Counted from the first letter of the stretch, positions 10,597 through 21,109 are shown. The stretch: DNA of 64,000 bases from Mesorhizobium sp. SCN 65-20 (GCA_001724355.1 MEEF01000002.1:19418-83417), one strand, 5' to 3'. Made by a program: numbers and translations. The notes: a model not told the origin generated them from the letters alone.

Positions 10597-10992
10597 ATGA
10601 GCGGCTCGAACAACGACATGCGCACGCCGCTCGGCAAGGTGCGCGGCCTTGGCTCCGCCCGCGAGGGAACCGAGCATTTCTGGCGCCAGCGGGTGACCGC
10701 GGTCGCCAATATCCCGCTGATGCTGTTCTTCGTCGGCCTGCTGATCGCGCTGAACGGCGCCGACTATGCCGCCGTGCGGACGACGCTCGCCAACCCGCTG
10801 GTGGCGCTGGTGATGGCGCTGGTGCTGATCTCCGGCCTCTACCACATGCGGCTCGGCATGCAGGTCGTCATCGAGGATTACGTGCATGGCGAGGGCAGCA
10901 AGCTCGTCCTCATCATGCTGAACACCTTCTTTACCGTGGCAGTCGGCGCGGCTTCGCTGTTCGCCCTGCTCAAGATCGCATTCGGAGGCTGA
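10597..10992 (+). CDS. sdhD: Succinate dehydrogenase membrane anchor subunit
   Basis: [34 protein letters not shown]...[16 protein letters not shown]. Confidence 0.95.
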   Translation: MSGSNNDMRTPLGKVRGLGSAREGTEHFWRQRVTAVANIPLMLFFVGLLIALNGADYAAVRTTLANPLVALVMALVLISGLYHMRLGMQVVIEDYVHGEGSKLVLIMLNTFFTVAVGAASLFALLKIAFGG

Positions 10993-10996
10993 TACG

Positions 10997-12826
10997 GTGG
11001 CCAGCAAGACCAGCGGAGCATCCGCCTACACATTCGTCGACCACAAGTTCGATGTCGTCGTCGTCGGCGCCGGCGGTGCCGGCCTGCGCGCCACGCTCGG
11101 CATGGCCGAGCAGGGCCTGCGGACGGCCTGCATCACCAAGGTTTTCCCGACCCGCTCGCACACGGTCGCGGCGCAGGGCGGTATCGCCGCCTCGCTGCAG
11201 AACATGGGTCCCGACTCCTGGCAGTGGCACCTCTACGACACCGTCAAGGGCTCGGACTGGCTCGGCGACGTCGATGCGATGGAATACCTCGCACGCGAGG
11301 CTCCGGCCGCCGTCTACGAGCTCGAGCACTACGGCGTGCCGTTCTCGCGCACCGAGGAAGGCAAGATCTACCAGCGCCCGTTCGGCGGCCACATGATGAA
11401 CTACGGTGACGGTCCGCCCGTGCAGCGCACCTGCGCTGCCGCCGACCGCACCGGCCACGCCATCCTGCACACGCTCTACGGCCAGTCGCTGAAGAACAAT
11501 GCGCAGTTCTTCATCGAGTATTTCGCCCTCGACGTGATCATGGAGCCGGATGGCACCTGCACCGGCGTCGTGGCCTGGAACCTCGATGACGGCACGATCC
11601 ACCGCTTCTCGGCGAAGATGGTCGTTCTGGCGACCGGCGGCTACGGCCGCGCCTACTTCTCGGCGACGTCGGCGCACACCTGCACCGGCGACGGCGGCGG
11701 CATGGCCGTACGCGCCGGCCTCCCGCTGCAGGACATGGAGTTCGTGCAGTTCCACCCGACCGGCATCTACGGTTCGGGCTGCCTGATCACCGAAGGCGCC
11801 CGCGGCGAGGGCGGCTATCTGGTCAACTCCGAAGGCGAGCGCTTCATGGAGCGCTATGCACCGTCGGCCAAGGACCTGGCGTCGCGCGACGTGGTTTCGC
11901 GCTGCATGACGCTGGAAATCCGCGACGGCCGCGGCGTGGGCAAGAACAAGGATCACATCTTCCTGCATCTCGACCACCTCGATCCGGCGGTCTTGCATGA
12001 GCGTCTTCCCGGCATCTCCGAGTCGGCGAAGATCTTCGCCGGCGTCGACGTGACCCGCGAGCCGATCCCGGTGCTGCCGACCGTGCACTACAACATGGGC
12101 GGCATCCCGACCAACTATTGGGGCGAGGTGCTGAACCCGACCAAGGACAGCCCGGACCGCGTGTCGCCCGGCCTGATGGCCGTCGGCGAGGCCGGCTGCG
12201 CCTCGGTGCACGGCGCCAACCGCCTCGGCTCGAACTCGCTGATCGACCTCGTGGTGTTCGGCCGCGCCGCCGCCATCCGCGCCGGCCAGGTCGTCGACCG
12301 CAACGCGCCGATCCCCGCGCCGAACGCGGCCTCGGTCGAGAAGATCATGGACCGCTTCGACCGGCTGCGTCACGCCAATGGCGGCACGCCGACGGCCGAG
12401 CTGCGCGAAAAGATGCAGCGCGCCATGCAGGAAGACGCCGCCGTGTTCCGCACGCAGGAGTCGCTCGAGCAGGGCTGCAAGCGCATCTCGCAGATCTGGG
12501 GCGAGCTGAAGGACGTCAAGGTCTTCGACCGCTCGATGATCTGGAACTCGGACCTGGTGGAGACGCTGGAACTCGAGAACCTGATGGCCAACGCGATCGC
12601 CACCGTCTATGGCGCCGAAGCCCGCAAGGAAAGCCGCGGCGCGCATGCACGAGAAGACTTCTCGGCCCGTGACGACGCCAACTGGCGCGTGCACACACTC
12701 GCCAACGTCGCCGAGGACGGCAAGGTGACGCTCAGCTACCGGCCGGTGCACACCGAGCCTCAGCTCAAGGAAGAGGACGGCGGCATCAGCCTCGCCAAGA
12801 TCGCGCCGAAGGCGCGCGTGTACTGA
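10997..12826 (+). CDS. sdhA: Succinate dehydrogenase flavoprotein subunit
   Basis: [46 protein letters not shown]. Confidence 0.98.
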   Translation: MASKTSGASAYTFVDHKFDVVVVGAGGAGLRATLGMAEQGLRTACITKVFPTRSHTVAAQGGIAASLQNMGPDSWQWHLYDTVKGSDWLGDVDAMEYLAREAPAAVYELEHYGVPFSRTEEGKIYQRPFGGHMMNYGDGPPVQRTCAAADRTGHAILHTLYGQSLKNNAQFFIEYFALDVIMEPDGTCTGVVAWNLDDGTIHRFSAKMVVLATGGYGRAYFSATSAHTCTGDGGGMAVRAGLPLQDMEFVQFHPTGIYGSGCLITEGARGEGGYLVNSEGERFMERYAPSAKDLASRDVVSRCMTLEIRDGRGVGKNKDHIFLHLDHLDPAVLHERLPGISESAKIFAGVDVTREPIPVLPTVHYNMGGIPTNYWGEVLNPTKDSPDRVSPGLMAVGEAGCASVHGANRLGSNSLIDLVVFGRAAAIRAGQVVDRNAPIPAPNAASVEKIMDRFDRLRHANGGTPTAELREKMQRAMQEDAAVFRTQESLEQGCKRISQIWGELKDVKVFDRSMIWNSDLVETLELENLMANAIATVYGAEARKESRGAHAREDFSARDDANWRVHTLANVAEDGKVTLSYRPVHTEPQLKEEDGGISLAKIAPKARVY

Positions 12827-12829
12827 GCC

Positions 12830-13273
12830 ATGGCGCTGGCCGCGGCAGGATATTCGGCCACCCCGCTTGCGGCCAAGCTCGGCCTCAAGGACGGGCAGAG
12901 CGTGGTGTTCGTCGACCTGCCGCAGGAACTCAGCGAACTGGCTTCGTCGAGCGATTTCGCGGCGAAACGGCTGACCGGCTGGTCGGGTCTCGCGGATGCG
13001 GGCGAAGGGCATGACCTCGTTCACGCCTTCACCAAGCGCCGCGCCGACCTCGACGGTAACGCCGAGACATTCAAGAAGATGATCGCGCCGGACGGCGCGG
13101 TCTGGATCTCCTGGCCCAAGAAGGCATCGAAGATCGCGACCGACGTGACGGAAGACGTCATCCGCGACGTGGTGCTGCCCAAGGGGCTGGTGGACGTAAA
13201 GGTCTGTGCCGTGGATGCCGTGTGGAGCGGGCTCAAGCTCGTCATCCGCAAGGAACTCCGCGCCAAGATGTGA
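12830..13273 (+). CDS. DUF3052 family protein of unknown function
   Basis: [26 protein letters not shown]...[12 protein letters not shown]...[22 protein letters not shown] fits the DUF3052 pattern. Confidence 0.85.
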   Translation: MALAAAGYSATPLAAKLGLKDGQSVVFVDLPQELSELASSSDFAAKRLTGWSGLADAGEGHDLVHAFTKRRADLDGNAETFKKMIAPDGAVWISWPKKASKIATDVTEDVIRDVVLPKGLVDVKVCAVDAVWSGLKLVIRKELRAKM

Positions 13274-13283
13274 GGAACTGATC

Positions 13284-14063
13284 GTGGTCGAACTAGCACT
13301 CCCCAAGAACTCGCAGATCCGCGAAGGCAAGACCTGGCCGAAGCCGCAGGGCGCGACCAACCTGCGCGAATACCGGATCTACCGCTGGTCGCCCGACGAT
13401 GGCGAGAACCCGAGCATCGACACCTATTTCGTCGACGTCGACGACTGCGGCCCGATGGTGCTCGACCACCTGCTCTACATCAAGAACAAGATCGATCCGA
13501 CGCTGACGCTGCGCCGCTCCTGCCGCGAAGGTATCTGCGGCTCGTGCGCCATGAACATCGACGGCTCGAACACGCTGGCCTGCACCAAGGGCTGCGACGA
13601 CATTTCGGGCGCGGTGAAGATCTACCCGCTGCCACACATGCCGGTCGTGAAGGACCTGGTGCCCGACCTCACCAATTTCTACGCCCAGCACCGCTCGATC
13701 GAGCCGTGGCTGAAGACGGTGTCGCCGGAGCCGGCGAAGGAGTGGCTGCAGAGCCATGAGGACCGCCAGAAGCTGGACGGCCTCTACGAGTGCATCCTGT
13801 GCGCCTGCTGCTCGACCTCGTGCCCGAGCTACTGGTGGAACGGCGACCGCTATCTCGGACCGGCCACGTTGCTGCAGGCCTATCGGTGGCTGATCGATAG
13901 CCGCGACGAAGCCAAGGGCGAGCGCCTCGACAATCTCGAGGATCCGTTCCGGCTCTATCGTTGCCACACGATCATGAATTGCGCCCAGACCTGCCCGAAG
14001 GGTCTGAACCCGGCCAAGGCGATCGCCGAAATCAAGAAGATGATGGTGGAGCGCCGGGTCTAA
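13284..14063 (+). CDS. sdhB: Succinate dehydrogenase iron-sulfur subunit
   Basis: [58 protein letters not shown]. Confidence 0.98.
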   Translation: MVELALPKNSQIREGKTWPKPQGATNLREYRIYRWSPDDGENPSIDTYFVDVDDCGPMVLDHLLYIKNKIDPTLTLRRSCREGICGSCAMNIDGSNTLACTKGCDDISGAVKIYPLPHMPVVKDLVPDLTNFYAQHRSIEPWLKTVSPEPAKEWLQSHEDRQKLDGLYECILCACCSTSCPSYWWNGDRYLGPATLLQAYRWLIDSRDEAKGERLDNLEDPFRLYRCHTIMNCAQTCPKGLNPAKAIAEIKKMMVERRV

Positions 14064-14064
14064 G

Positions 14065-14700
14065 GTGGACACCGACCTTCCCCACCTCGCCCCGGCCGAA
14101 GCACGCGTGCTCGGCTGCCTGATCGAGAAGAAGGAACTGACGCCCGACGTCTATCCGATGACGTCGAATGCGCTGGTTGCCGCCGCCAATCAGAAGACGT
14201 CGCGCGACCCGGTCATGGCCCTGGAGATGGTCGACATCACCCGGGCACTCGCTTCGTTGCAGGCCAAGGGGCTGGCAAAGCAGCAATTCGCCTCGCGCGT
14301 CGAGCGCTACGAACACCAGATGGCGCAGAAGTTCTCGCTGACGCGCAACCAGAGCGCTGTGATCGGCATGCTCCTGCTGCGCGGTCCGCAGACCGTCTAC
14401 GAATTGCTCGCCCGCACCGAGCGCATGGCGAATTTCGCCGATGCCGACGCCCTGCGCAGCGAACTCGACATGCTGATCGGCCGCCGGCCGGCGCTGGTCA
14501 AGGAGATCGGCCGCGCCCCCGGACAGCGCGAGGATCGCTTCGCGCATCTGTTGTCCGGCGATGTCGATGCTGCCGTCGTCACGACAAGTCGGGCACCGAG
14601 CGCTGCCTCACCGGTCGTTTCGGAGCTCGAGGAACGTGTCCGAGTTCTGGAAGAGGAAGTAGCGGCGCTCAAGGCGCGGCTCGACGCCGTCGGCGCATAG
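14065..14700 (+). CDS. DUF480 (YceH-like) protein
   Basis: LAPAEARVLGCLIEKKELTPDVYPMTSNALVAAANQKTSRDPVM. Confidence 0.88.
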   Translation: MDTDLPHLAPAEARVLGCLIEKKELTPDVYPMTSNALVAAANQKTSRDPVMALEMVDITRALASLQAKGLAKQQFASRVERYEHQMAQKFSLTRNQSAVIGMLLLRGPQTVYELLARTERMANFADADALRSELDMLIGRRPALVKEIGRAPGQREDRFAHLLSGDVDAAVVTTSRAPSAASPVVSELEERVRVLEEEVAALKARLDAVGA

Positions 14701-14719
14701 GCGCAAGTCAGAAAGATTG

Positions 14720-14758
14720 AAAACGGCCCGGTTGCGAAAGCAGCCGGGCCGTTTTGCA
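14720..14758 (+). terminator. Rho-independent terminator closing the sdh/DUF480 operon
   Basis: AAAACGGCCCGG-N12-CCGGGCCGTTTT. Confidence 0.85.
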
Positions 14759-14814
14759 TTTGGGATACCGCGCTCCCTTCCTTCTCCCTTTGTGGGAGAA
14801 GGGAGAAAGCTGCC

Positions 14815-15933
14815 TTACTTCCTCGCGGCCTCGACGATCTCGCGGGCCATGGTTTCGGCAACGGCGTCGGTGGTGCGGTCCTCGCGTTCGGCGCGCTCGA
14901 AGATCTTGGTCAGCGTGGTCGCGATCTTCTCGACGCGCGGCATCACCGCTTCGACATGGTAGCCGCCCTCGGCCATTTCGGCCGCGACGTTGATGACCCC
15001 GCCGGCGTTGATGACGTAATCCGGCGCGTAGAGGATGCCGCGCTCAACCAGGCGCCTGCCGTCTTCGGCCGTCGCCAGCTGGTTGTTGGCAGCACCCGCG
15101 ACGATGCCGGCCTTGAGCAGCGGAATGGTCTTTGCGGACAGGATGCCGCCGAGTGCGCAGGGGGCGAAGATATCGACATCGGCAGCCACGATGGCGTCGC
15201 CTTCGACCACGGTCGCGCCGAACTGCTTGGCCGCGCGGGCGGTGCGGGCGGCGTCGAGGTCGGAGACGGTCAGGACGGCGCCCTGGGCGTGGAACTTGGC
15301 GCAGAGCGACCAGCCGACCGAGCCGAGGCCCTGGACGGCGACGCGCACGCCCTTGAGTTCGTCGCTGCCGGTGCGGTGGCGGAGCGCGGATTTGAGGCCG
15401 AGGAAGGTGCCCTGCGCGGTGAAAGGCGAGGGATTGCCGCTGCCGCCCTTGGTGGTGCCGGCGACATTGGGAGCGCGCTCGGCGAGGAAGTCGGCGTCGG
15501 CGAGCGTCATGCCGACGTCCTCGGCGGTGATGTACTGGCCGACGAGCGTGTTGAGCATCTCCGCATAGGCCTCGAGCATGGCCGGCGTCTTGGCCGTCTT
15601 CGCGTCGGCGATGATGACCGCCTTGCCGCCGCCGAGCGGCAGTCCGGCGATGGCCGACTTGAAGGTCATGCCGCGCGACAGGCGCAGCGCGTCGACGACG
15701 CCTGCCTCGAAGGTCGCGTGCGGCCAGATGCGGGTGCCGCCCAGCGCCGGGCCGAGCACCGTCGTATGGATGGCGACGATGGCGGTCAGTCCGCGCACGG
15801 TGTCGCGGCCGAGCCAGACCTGCTCATGGGCGTCGAAGCCGTCGAACCGGGCTGCGTCCGCGGTGATGTCGGTGATTTCGAGGGTCGTCGCGCCAGCGAG
15901 CTTGACGTGGCGCGGTTCGAGGACATTCAGCAT
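14815..15933 (-). CDS. Leucine dehydrogenase-like Glu/Leu/Phe/Val dehydrogenase
   Basis: ALGGTRIWP...LRLSRGMTFKSAIAGLPLGGGKAVII; VAVQGLGSVGWSLC Rossmann motif; ATG at 15933. Confidence 0.9.
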   Translation of the reverse strand: MLNVLEPRHVKLAGATTLEITDITADAARFDGFDAHEQVWLGRDTVRGLTAIVAIHTTVLGPALGGTRIWPHATFEAGVVDALRLSRGMTFKSAIAGLPLGGGKAVIIADAKTAKTPAMLEAYAEMLNTLVGQYITAEDVGMTLADADFLAERAPNVAGTTKGGSGNPSPFTAQGTFLGLKSALRHRTGSDELKGVRVAVQGLGSVGWSLCAKFHAQGAVLTVSDLDAARTARAAKQFGATVVEGDAIVAADVDIFAPCALGGILSAKTIPLLKAGIVAGAANNQLATAEDGRRLVERGILYAPDYVINAGGVINVAAEMAEGGYHVEAVMPRVEKIATTLTKIFERAEREDRTTDAVAETMAREIVEAARK

Positions 15934-16208
15934 GAGGGCTCCTCCCGGTAAGCTGGTCCTCCGTAGCCTAGCGATTTCGGGCGATTTTTGGTTTCGAAGT
16001 GGGGGCGCGACACGACCGCGGATTGCGCTTCGGAGCTTTGCCACGCAACAAACGCAAAATCCGCGAGGAGAGTGCTGGCCGGACGCGGGTCTGCCCCCCA
16101 CGCGCCCGGCCCCGGCGTCGCAATGCCGCTGCCCCGGCATTCCGCATGCCGCCGGTCTCTCCGGCACGGCGCCCGAAGCGCCGGTCCACGAGGCCGACCC
16201 GAACAAGG

Positions 16209-16361
16209 TCAGGACCCCGATTCGCTTTCCTCCCTCCGCCGTCGGTCGTCCGCCGGCTGAGGAAGCTTGCCGCCGAGTGCCATGGGGGCGAGGAAGGCAC
16301 GCGGGTTGAAGCCTGCCGCGGCAAGCGCCGCAAGCGTCCTGAAGAATTGAAGGCGGTGCAT
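16209..16361 (-). CDS. Possible 50-aa small protein
   Basis: ATG with GAGGAAA Shine-Dalgarno-like stretch; MHRLQFFRTLAALAAAGFNPRAFLAPMALGGKLPQPADDRRRREESESGS. Confidence 0.3.
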   Translation of the reverse strand: MHRLQFFRTLAALAAAGFNPRAFLAPMALGGKLPQPADDRRRREESESGS

Positions 16362-16547
16362 GTCCGATTTCCTCGTCTCGGGGACCGGCCACTTCGAAAT
16401 TCGGGCGCAACCTAGATTGGGTTCCCTCACGGTTCTTGGACTGTGCGGCCCGACCTTGCGGCCTGAGCGGTACCGGCTTGACCAGTCCAAATGCGAGAAT
16501 TAAAAGGCGCTTACTCTCGTTATGGTTGCGATGTGTTGAGTGAGTCC

Positions 16548-17522
16548 ATGACAATCGACGACGGAAAATTTCCCACCTTCCGCGTGTTGACGGACGATCT
16601 TCCGGTGCAGGACCGGCTCGCCGTGCTGCGCGAGGTCTATGGCCGCACGATCCTCAAGGCGGACCTTGCGCCGGTAGACGACGCGCCCCTGCATATGGAC
16701 ATGAGGATCCGGCTGCTGCCCGGCATCGGCATTGCCACGGGCACTGCGTCACCCATCAGCGTCGCGGTCAGGTCGGAGATGATCGACAACGACGACGTCA
16801 TCCTGCTGGCCGCGCTGGCGGGCGGAAGCCACATGCAGATCGGCAGCATGGAGGAGAGCATCCATCCGGGCTGCGCGATGTTCGTGCCTGGCGGAAGGGT
16901 GGGGGCGAACGTGACGCGCCCCGGCTTTTCCTACGTCAACGTGCGCTTCGAACGGGAGGCGCTGCAGCCCCTGCTCGGGGACATGTCGAGGATGCTCATG
17001 CGGCCGCTCGCGGTGCATGACGGGCCGATGCACCTGTTGCTCAGCTATGCGACGGCCCTGCAGAAGCTTGATGGCCCGCTGCCCGGAGAGATGGCGCGCA
17101 TGGTTGCGACCCATATGCTCGACCTGACGGCCCTGACCCTGGGTGCCGCGCGCGATGCCGAACAGGTTGCCGTGGGGCGAGGCCTTCGGGCGGCGCGTCT
17201 TGCCGCGATCAAGGCCGACATCTCCAGGCGCAGCGATCTCAGGGGCATGACCGCGGAGGCGATCGCAACGGCGCACAAATTGTCGCCGCGCTACCTCCGG
17301 AAACTGTTCGAGGGGGAGGGGCTGTCGTTCACGGAATTCGCCCTGGGCCAGAAGCTGATGCGCGCGCACAGGATGCTGACCGATCCGGCCGACGCGCGCC
17401 TGAGCATTACCGACATCGCCTACGAGGCCGGGTTCAACGATCTTTCCTACTTCAATCGGGCTTTCCGCAGGCGCTTCGACGCCACGCCTTCGGAGGTCCG
17501 GGCTGCCGCGGTCGCGGCGTGA
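16548..17522 (+). CDS. AraC family transcriptional regulator
   Basis: C-terminal LSITDIAYEAGFNDLSYFNRAFRRRFDATPSEVR. Confidence 0.92.
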   Translation: MTIDDGKFPTFRVLTDDLPVQDRLAVLREVYGRTILKADLAPVDDAPLHMDMRIRLLPGIGIATGTASPISVAVRSEMIDNDDVILLAALAGGSHMQIGSMEESIHPGCAMFVPGGRVGANVTRPGFSYVNVRFEREALQPLLGDMSRMLMRPLAVHDGPMHLLLSYATALQKLDGPLPGEMARMVATHMLDLTALTLGAARDAEQVAVGRGLRAARLAAIKADISRRSDLRGMTAEAIATAHKLSPRYLRKLFEGEGLSFTEFALGQKLMRAHRMLTDPADARLSITDIAYEAGFNDLSYFNRAFRRRFDATPSEVRAAAVAA

Positions 17523-17533
17523 GCGGCGGGCCT

Positions 17534-17580
17534 AGAGGCTTTCCGCCTTTCTTCGAAACGCGGAAAGCCTCTATCTCTTT
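17534..17580 (+). terminator. Terminator hairpin after araC-like gene
   Basis: Perfect 13-bp inverted repeat AGAGGCTTTCCGC / GCGGAAAGCCTCT followed by ATCTCTTTGTTTT. Confidence 0.75.
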
Positions 17581-17635
17581 GTTTTGACGCAATTCTTGAC
17601 GGAAAACCGCTGCACACTTTTCCTGGAATTGCGCT
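17576..17635. repeat. Dispersed palindromic repeat, copy 2
   Basis: Same 60-bp unit as 9361-9420. Confidence 0.75.
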
Positions 17636-17661
17636 GCCTGCGCCCGCCACTAGCGTCGGTG

Positions 17662-18087
17662 TCAGCCGAGTTTCGCGTCGAGCGAGACATTGATCGCGCC
17701 AAGTGCCTTGGACACCGGGCAATTCTCCTTGGCCTTGACGGCGAGTTCCTGGAACTTGGCATTGTCGATGCCGGGCACGGTACCCACCAGGGTGAGCGCG
17801 CTTTCGGTGATTCCGGTGCCGGGGATGAGGGTGACCACGGCAGTCGCATCGAGCTTGGCGGCAGGAGTGCCGTTTTCGGCCAGGAAGTGCGACAGCTGCA
17901 TGGCGAAGCAGCCGGCATGGGCGGCGGCGATCAGTTCCTCAGGGTTGGTGCCCGACTTGCCGGTCTCGTCCTCGAAGCGCGCCTTGAACGAATAGGGCTG
18001 GCCCTTGATCGCACCGCTCTGGGTGTCGAGCGTTCCGGAGCCTTCCTTCAGATTGCCTTTCCAGACGGCAGTGGCGCTGTGTTTCAT
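17662..18087 (-). CDS. OsmC/Ohr family peroxiredoxin-like protein
   Basis: GTNPEELIAAAHAGCFAMQLSHFLAENG and ENCPVSKAL motifs. Confidence 0.92.
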   Translation of the reverse strand: MKHSATAVWKGNLKEGSGTLDTQSGAIKGQPYSFKARFEDETGKSGTNPEELIAAAHAGCFAMQLSHFLAENGTPAAKLDATAVVTLIPGTGITESALTLVGTVPGIDNAKFQELAVKAKENCPVSKALGAINVSLDAKLG

Positions 18088-18277
18088 GATCTTCTCCATG
18101 ATTGCTGGCCGTCCGGTTGCGGCGACCGCGAGAGACTATAGCGCCGGCTCGCACGCCTGCCAGCGCCGATCGTCCGGAAAGGCGCAGCGGAGGAGAAAAC
18201 AGTCTTGCGAAAATGTCGGCTTGTCGCCTCATGCGGCGTCCTTGGAACGCGTGCGGTCCAACCAAGGAGAGTATCAC

Positions 18278-18634
18278 GTGAAGTATCTGTGCCTGGTCTA
18301 TCTGGAAGAAGGCCTGTTCGGGACGCTGTCGGCCGAACAGAAAGAGAAGCTCGACGCCGACTCGCTGGCCTATGACAGGCTGCTGGAAGCCAAGGGCAAG
18401 CTGATCGCGGCCGAAGCGCTACAGTCGGTGACGTCGGCAAGGACCGTCAAGCGGCGGGACGGCAGGCGGCTGGTGACCGATGGACCGTTCGCCGAGACCA
18501 AGGAGCAACTGATCGGCTTCATCCTGATCGACGCCGGGGACATGGAAGAGGCGCTGGATCTTGCTTCGCACATTCCCCTTGCCGCCATGGGGCAGGTGGA
18601 GGTGCGGCCGATCTACGACATTCCGGGGGCGTAG
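18278..18634 (+). CDS. YCII-related (DGPF domain) protein
   Basis: VKYLCLVYLEE...VTDGPFAETKEQLIGFILIDAGDMEEALDLA. Confidence 0.88.
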   Translation: MKYLCLVYLEEGLFGTLSAEQKEKLDADSLAYDRLLEAKGKLIAAEALQSVTSARTVKRRDGRRLVTDGPFAETKEQLIGFILIDAGDMEEALDLASHIPLAAMGQVEVRPIYDIPGA

Positions 18635-18706
18635 GGGCGCTTGTCGTCGGGCAGCCCCTCTCGCAGAAAGAGGAGGGGCGCATCGGCTGGATCAGGGACG
18701 TTGTAG

Positions 18707-18882
18707 GCGGGCCGGTCGTGCGTCCTTCGACAGGCTCAGGATGAGGACCGTCGGCGCTGCCAGTGATGAGGCGCTGGCAGGCCAAGGACAGGTAGCCTCC
18801 CTGAGAGCCGAGAGCTCGGCGGGTACGGGCAGCGCTGACGGTCCTCATCCTGAGCCTGTCGAAGGACGCACGACCGGCCCGC
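18707..18882. repeat. REP-like long inverted repeat, 55-bp arms
   Basis: 18707-18761 versus reverse complement of 18828-18882: one mismatch in 55; contains CCTTCGACAGGCTCAGGATGAGG. Confidence 0.9.
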
Positions 18883-18901
18883 GCAACCCAGGAGGCCTGT
18901 C

Positions 18902-20155
18902 CTAGATCGCCTCGCCCTTGAGCAGGCGCGGCGTTTCCCCGGTCATGCCGGAGGCCTGGCGGATGAAATACTCCTTGAGGCGCGGGACCCGGTCGACGAG
19001 GCCGAGGCCGATGTCGCGAATGGCCCGGACCGGGGCGATGTCGTTGGAGAACAGCCGGTTGAGCACGTCGGTGGTGACCCCCATGCGGACCGTGTCGAAA
19101 CGGCGCCAGACCTCGTAGCGCTCGAGCACGTCGAGCGCGCCGATGTCCTGGCCGAGGCGATCTGCCTCGACGATGGTCTCGGCCAGCGCTGCCGCGTCCT
19201 TGAAGCCGAGGTTGAGGCCCTGGCCGGCGATCGGATGGATGCCGTGGGCGGCGTCGCCGGCGAGCGCGAAGCGCGGCGCAACGAAGGCGCGCGCGAGCGT
19301 CAGCCCCAGCGGCCAGGCGCGCGGCTTGTCCTCGACCCTGATCTCGCCGAGCTTGAGGCCGAAGCGCTGCTCGAGTTCGATCTCGAAGACGAACGGGTCG
19401 CCCTTGACCAGCTTTTCGGCGTCCTCGGTGCGCTCGTTCCAGACGATGGAGGAGCGATTGACGCCCTCGGCGGTCGGCTTGAGCGGCAGGGTGGCGAAGG
19501 GGCCGGCGGGCAGGAAATGCTCCTCGGCGCGACCGTTGTGGGGGCGCTCGTGCGCAACGGTGCAGACGATGCCGGACTGGCCGTACTCCCAGCGCACGGT
19601 CTTGATGCCGGCCATGTCGCGGAGCTTGGAGTTGACGCCGTCGGCGGCGACCAGCAGACGCGTGTCGATGCTGACGCCGTCGGCGAGATGGACCTTGGCG
19701 GTCGCAGGGCCGGTCTCGAAGGACAGGACCGCGACGCCCTCGATGATGCCGATGCCGAGTTCGGCCGCCCTGCGGCGCAGCGCACCGTTGAGCACCTTGT
19801 TCTCGACCATGTGGGCGAAGGCCTCGCCCGGGGCGATCTCGCCGTCGAAGGTCAGGAACACCGGGCGCACCGGGTCTGCGGCCTTCGAGTCGGTGATCAC
19901 CATGTCGGTGATGGCCTGCGCCTCCGGTTCGATCTCCTCCCAGCAGCCGAGGCGCTCGAGCATGCGGCAGGCGGCGGCGGCGATCGCCGAGGCGCGCCCA
20001 TCCTTGCGCCAGACCTCCGGCGGGGCTGCGTCGACGATGGCGACATGCAGGCTAGGCCGCGCCTGCTTCAGCGAGACGGCGGTGGCGAGACCGACATAGC
20101 CGGCGCCGGCGACCAGCACGTCGAGCTGCGTCGGTTTGCTTTCGTCGGTGGCCAT
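18902..20155 (-). CDS. UbiH/UbiF family FAD-dependent hydroxylase
   Basis: DVLVAGAGYVGLATAVSLKQ FAD site; RFALAGDAAHGIHPIAGQGLNLGFKDA. Confidence 0.9.
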   Translation of the reverse strand: MATDESKPTQLDVLVAGAGYVGLATAVSLKQARPSLHVAIVDAAPPEVWRKDGRASAIAAAACRMLERLGCWEEIEPEAQAITDMVITDSKAADPVRPVFLTFDGEIAPGEAFAHMVENKVLNGALRRRAAELGIGIIEGVAVLSFETGPATAKVHLADGVSIDTRLLVAADGVNSKLRDMAGIKTVRWEYGQSGIVCTVAHERPHNGRAEEHFLPAGPFATLPLKPTAEGVNRSSIVWNERTEDAEKLVKGDPFVFEIELEQRFGLKLGEIRVEDKPRAWPLGLTLARAFVAPRFALAGDAAHGIHPIAGQGLNLGFKDAAALAETIVEADRLGQDIGALDVLERYEVWRRFDTVRMGVTTDVLNRLFSNDIAPVRAIRDIGLGLVDRVPRLKEYFIRQASGMTGETPRLLKGEAI

Positions 20156-20245
20156 CGCGGCACTCCTTTACATCCGGCTGCCGCCTTGACTTGGCGGGGG
20201 CTTCCTGATGGAAACCTCGTGTCTTCCGTCCCGGTAGGGGAAAAC

Positions 20246-21109
20246 ATGTCAGCCGCCATACAAGAGCTTCTCAGCATTCTCAATCTCGAGCAGCTTGAAC
20301 ACAATCTGTATCGTGGTCGCAGCCCGCAGGTGAAGTGGCAGAGGGTGTTCGGCGGACAGACCATCGCGCAGGCACTCGTCGCCGCGCAGCGCACCGTCGA
20401 GCCTGACCGGCACGTGCATTCGCTGCACGGCTACTTCATGCGGCCGGGGGACATCACCGTGCCGATCGTCTACGAGGTCGACCGCATCCGCGACGGCGGC
20501 AGCTTCACCACCCGCCGCGTGGTGGCCGTCCAGCACGGCCACGCGATATTTTCGCTGGAAGCCTCGTTCCAGATCGACGAGCCCGGGCTCGAATACCAGA
20601 TGCCGATGCCGCTCGACGTGCCGGCGCCCGAGACGCTGAAGTCGCAGCGCGAGCTGCTGCAGGAAGCGAGCCACGTGCCGGACATGATCCGCCTGTTCTG
20701 GGCCAAGGAGCGGCCGCTGGAATTGAGGCCGGTCTATGCCGAGCACTATTCGAGCCGGGACAAGCTGCCGCCGCTGCAGAAGGTCTGGATCAGGCTCACC
20801 GGGCCGGTGCCGAACGACCGTGCGGTGCGGGCGGCCGTGCTCGCCTATCTCTCCGACATGACGCTGCTGGACACCGCGACCTTCGCCCACGGGCGCGGCA
20901 TTTTCGATACCGACATCCAGGCCGCCAGCCTCGACCACGCCATGTGGTTCCACCGCGAGCATTCGCTCGACGGATGGCTGCTCTACACCCAGGACAGCCC
21001 GTCGACCAGCGGCGCGCGCGGCTTCACCCGCGGCGCCCTCTATGCCCAGGACGGCACACTGATCGCGTCCGTGGCCCAAGAGGGCCTGATACGCCTGCGC
21101 ACTAAATAG
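20246..21109 (+). CDS. tesB: Acyl-CoA thioesterase II
   Basis: QRVFGGQTIAQALVAAQRTV...HSLHGYFMRPGD...YTQDSPSTSGARGFTRG. Confidence 0.95.
   Translation: MSAAIQELLSILNLEQLEHNLYRGRSPQVKWQRVFGGQTIAQALVAAQRTVEPDRHVHSLHGYFMRPGDITVPIVYEVDRIRDGGSFTTRRVVAVQHGHAIFSLEASFQIDEPGLEYQMPMPLDVPAPETLKSQRELLQEASHVPDMIRLFWAKERPLELRPVYAEHYSSRDKLPPLQKVWIRLTGPVPNDRAVRAAVLAYLSDMTLLDTATFAHGRGIFDTDIQAASLDHAMWFHREHSLDGWLLYTQDSPSTSGARGFTRGALYAQDGTLIASVAQEGLIRLRTK

Noticed and set aside
10970-13360. 796-aa minus-strand ORF antisense to sdhA and its neighbours
   Set aside because: Shadow frame of high-GC codon usage; composition is His/Arg/Ala/Asp-rich with no family motif, while the plus-strand genes are unambiguous.
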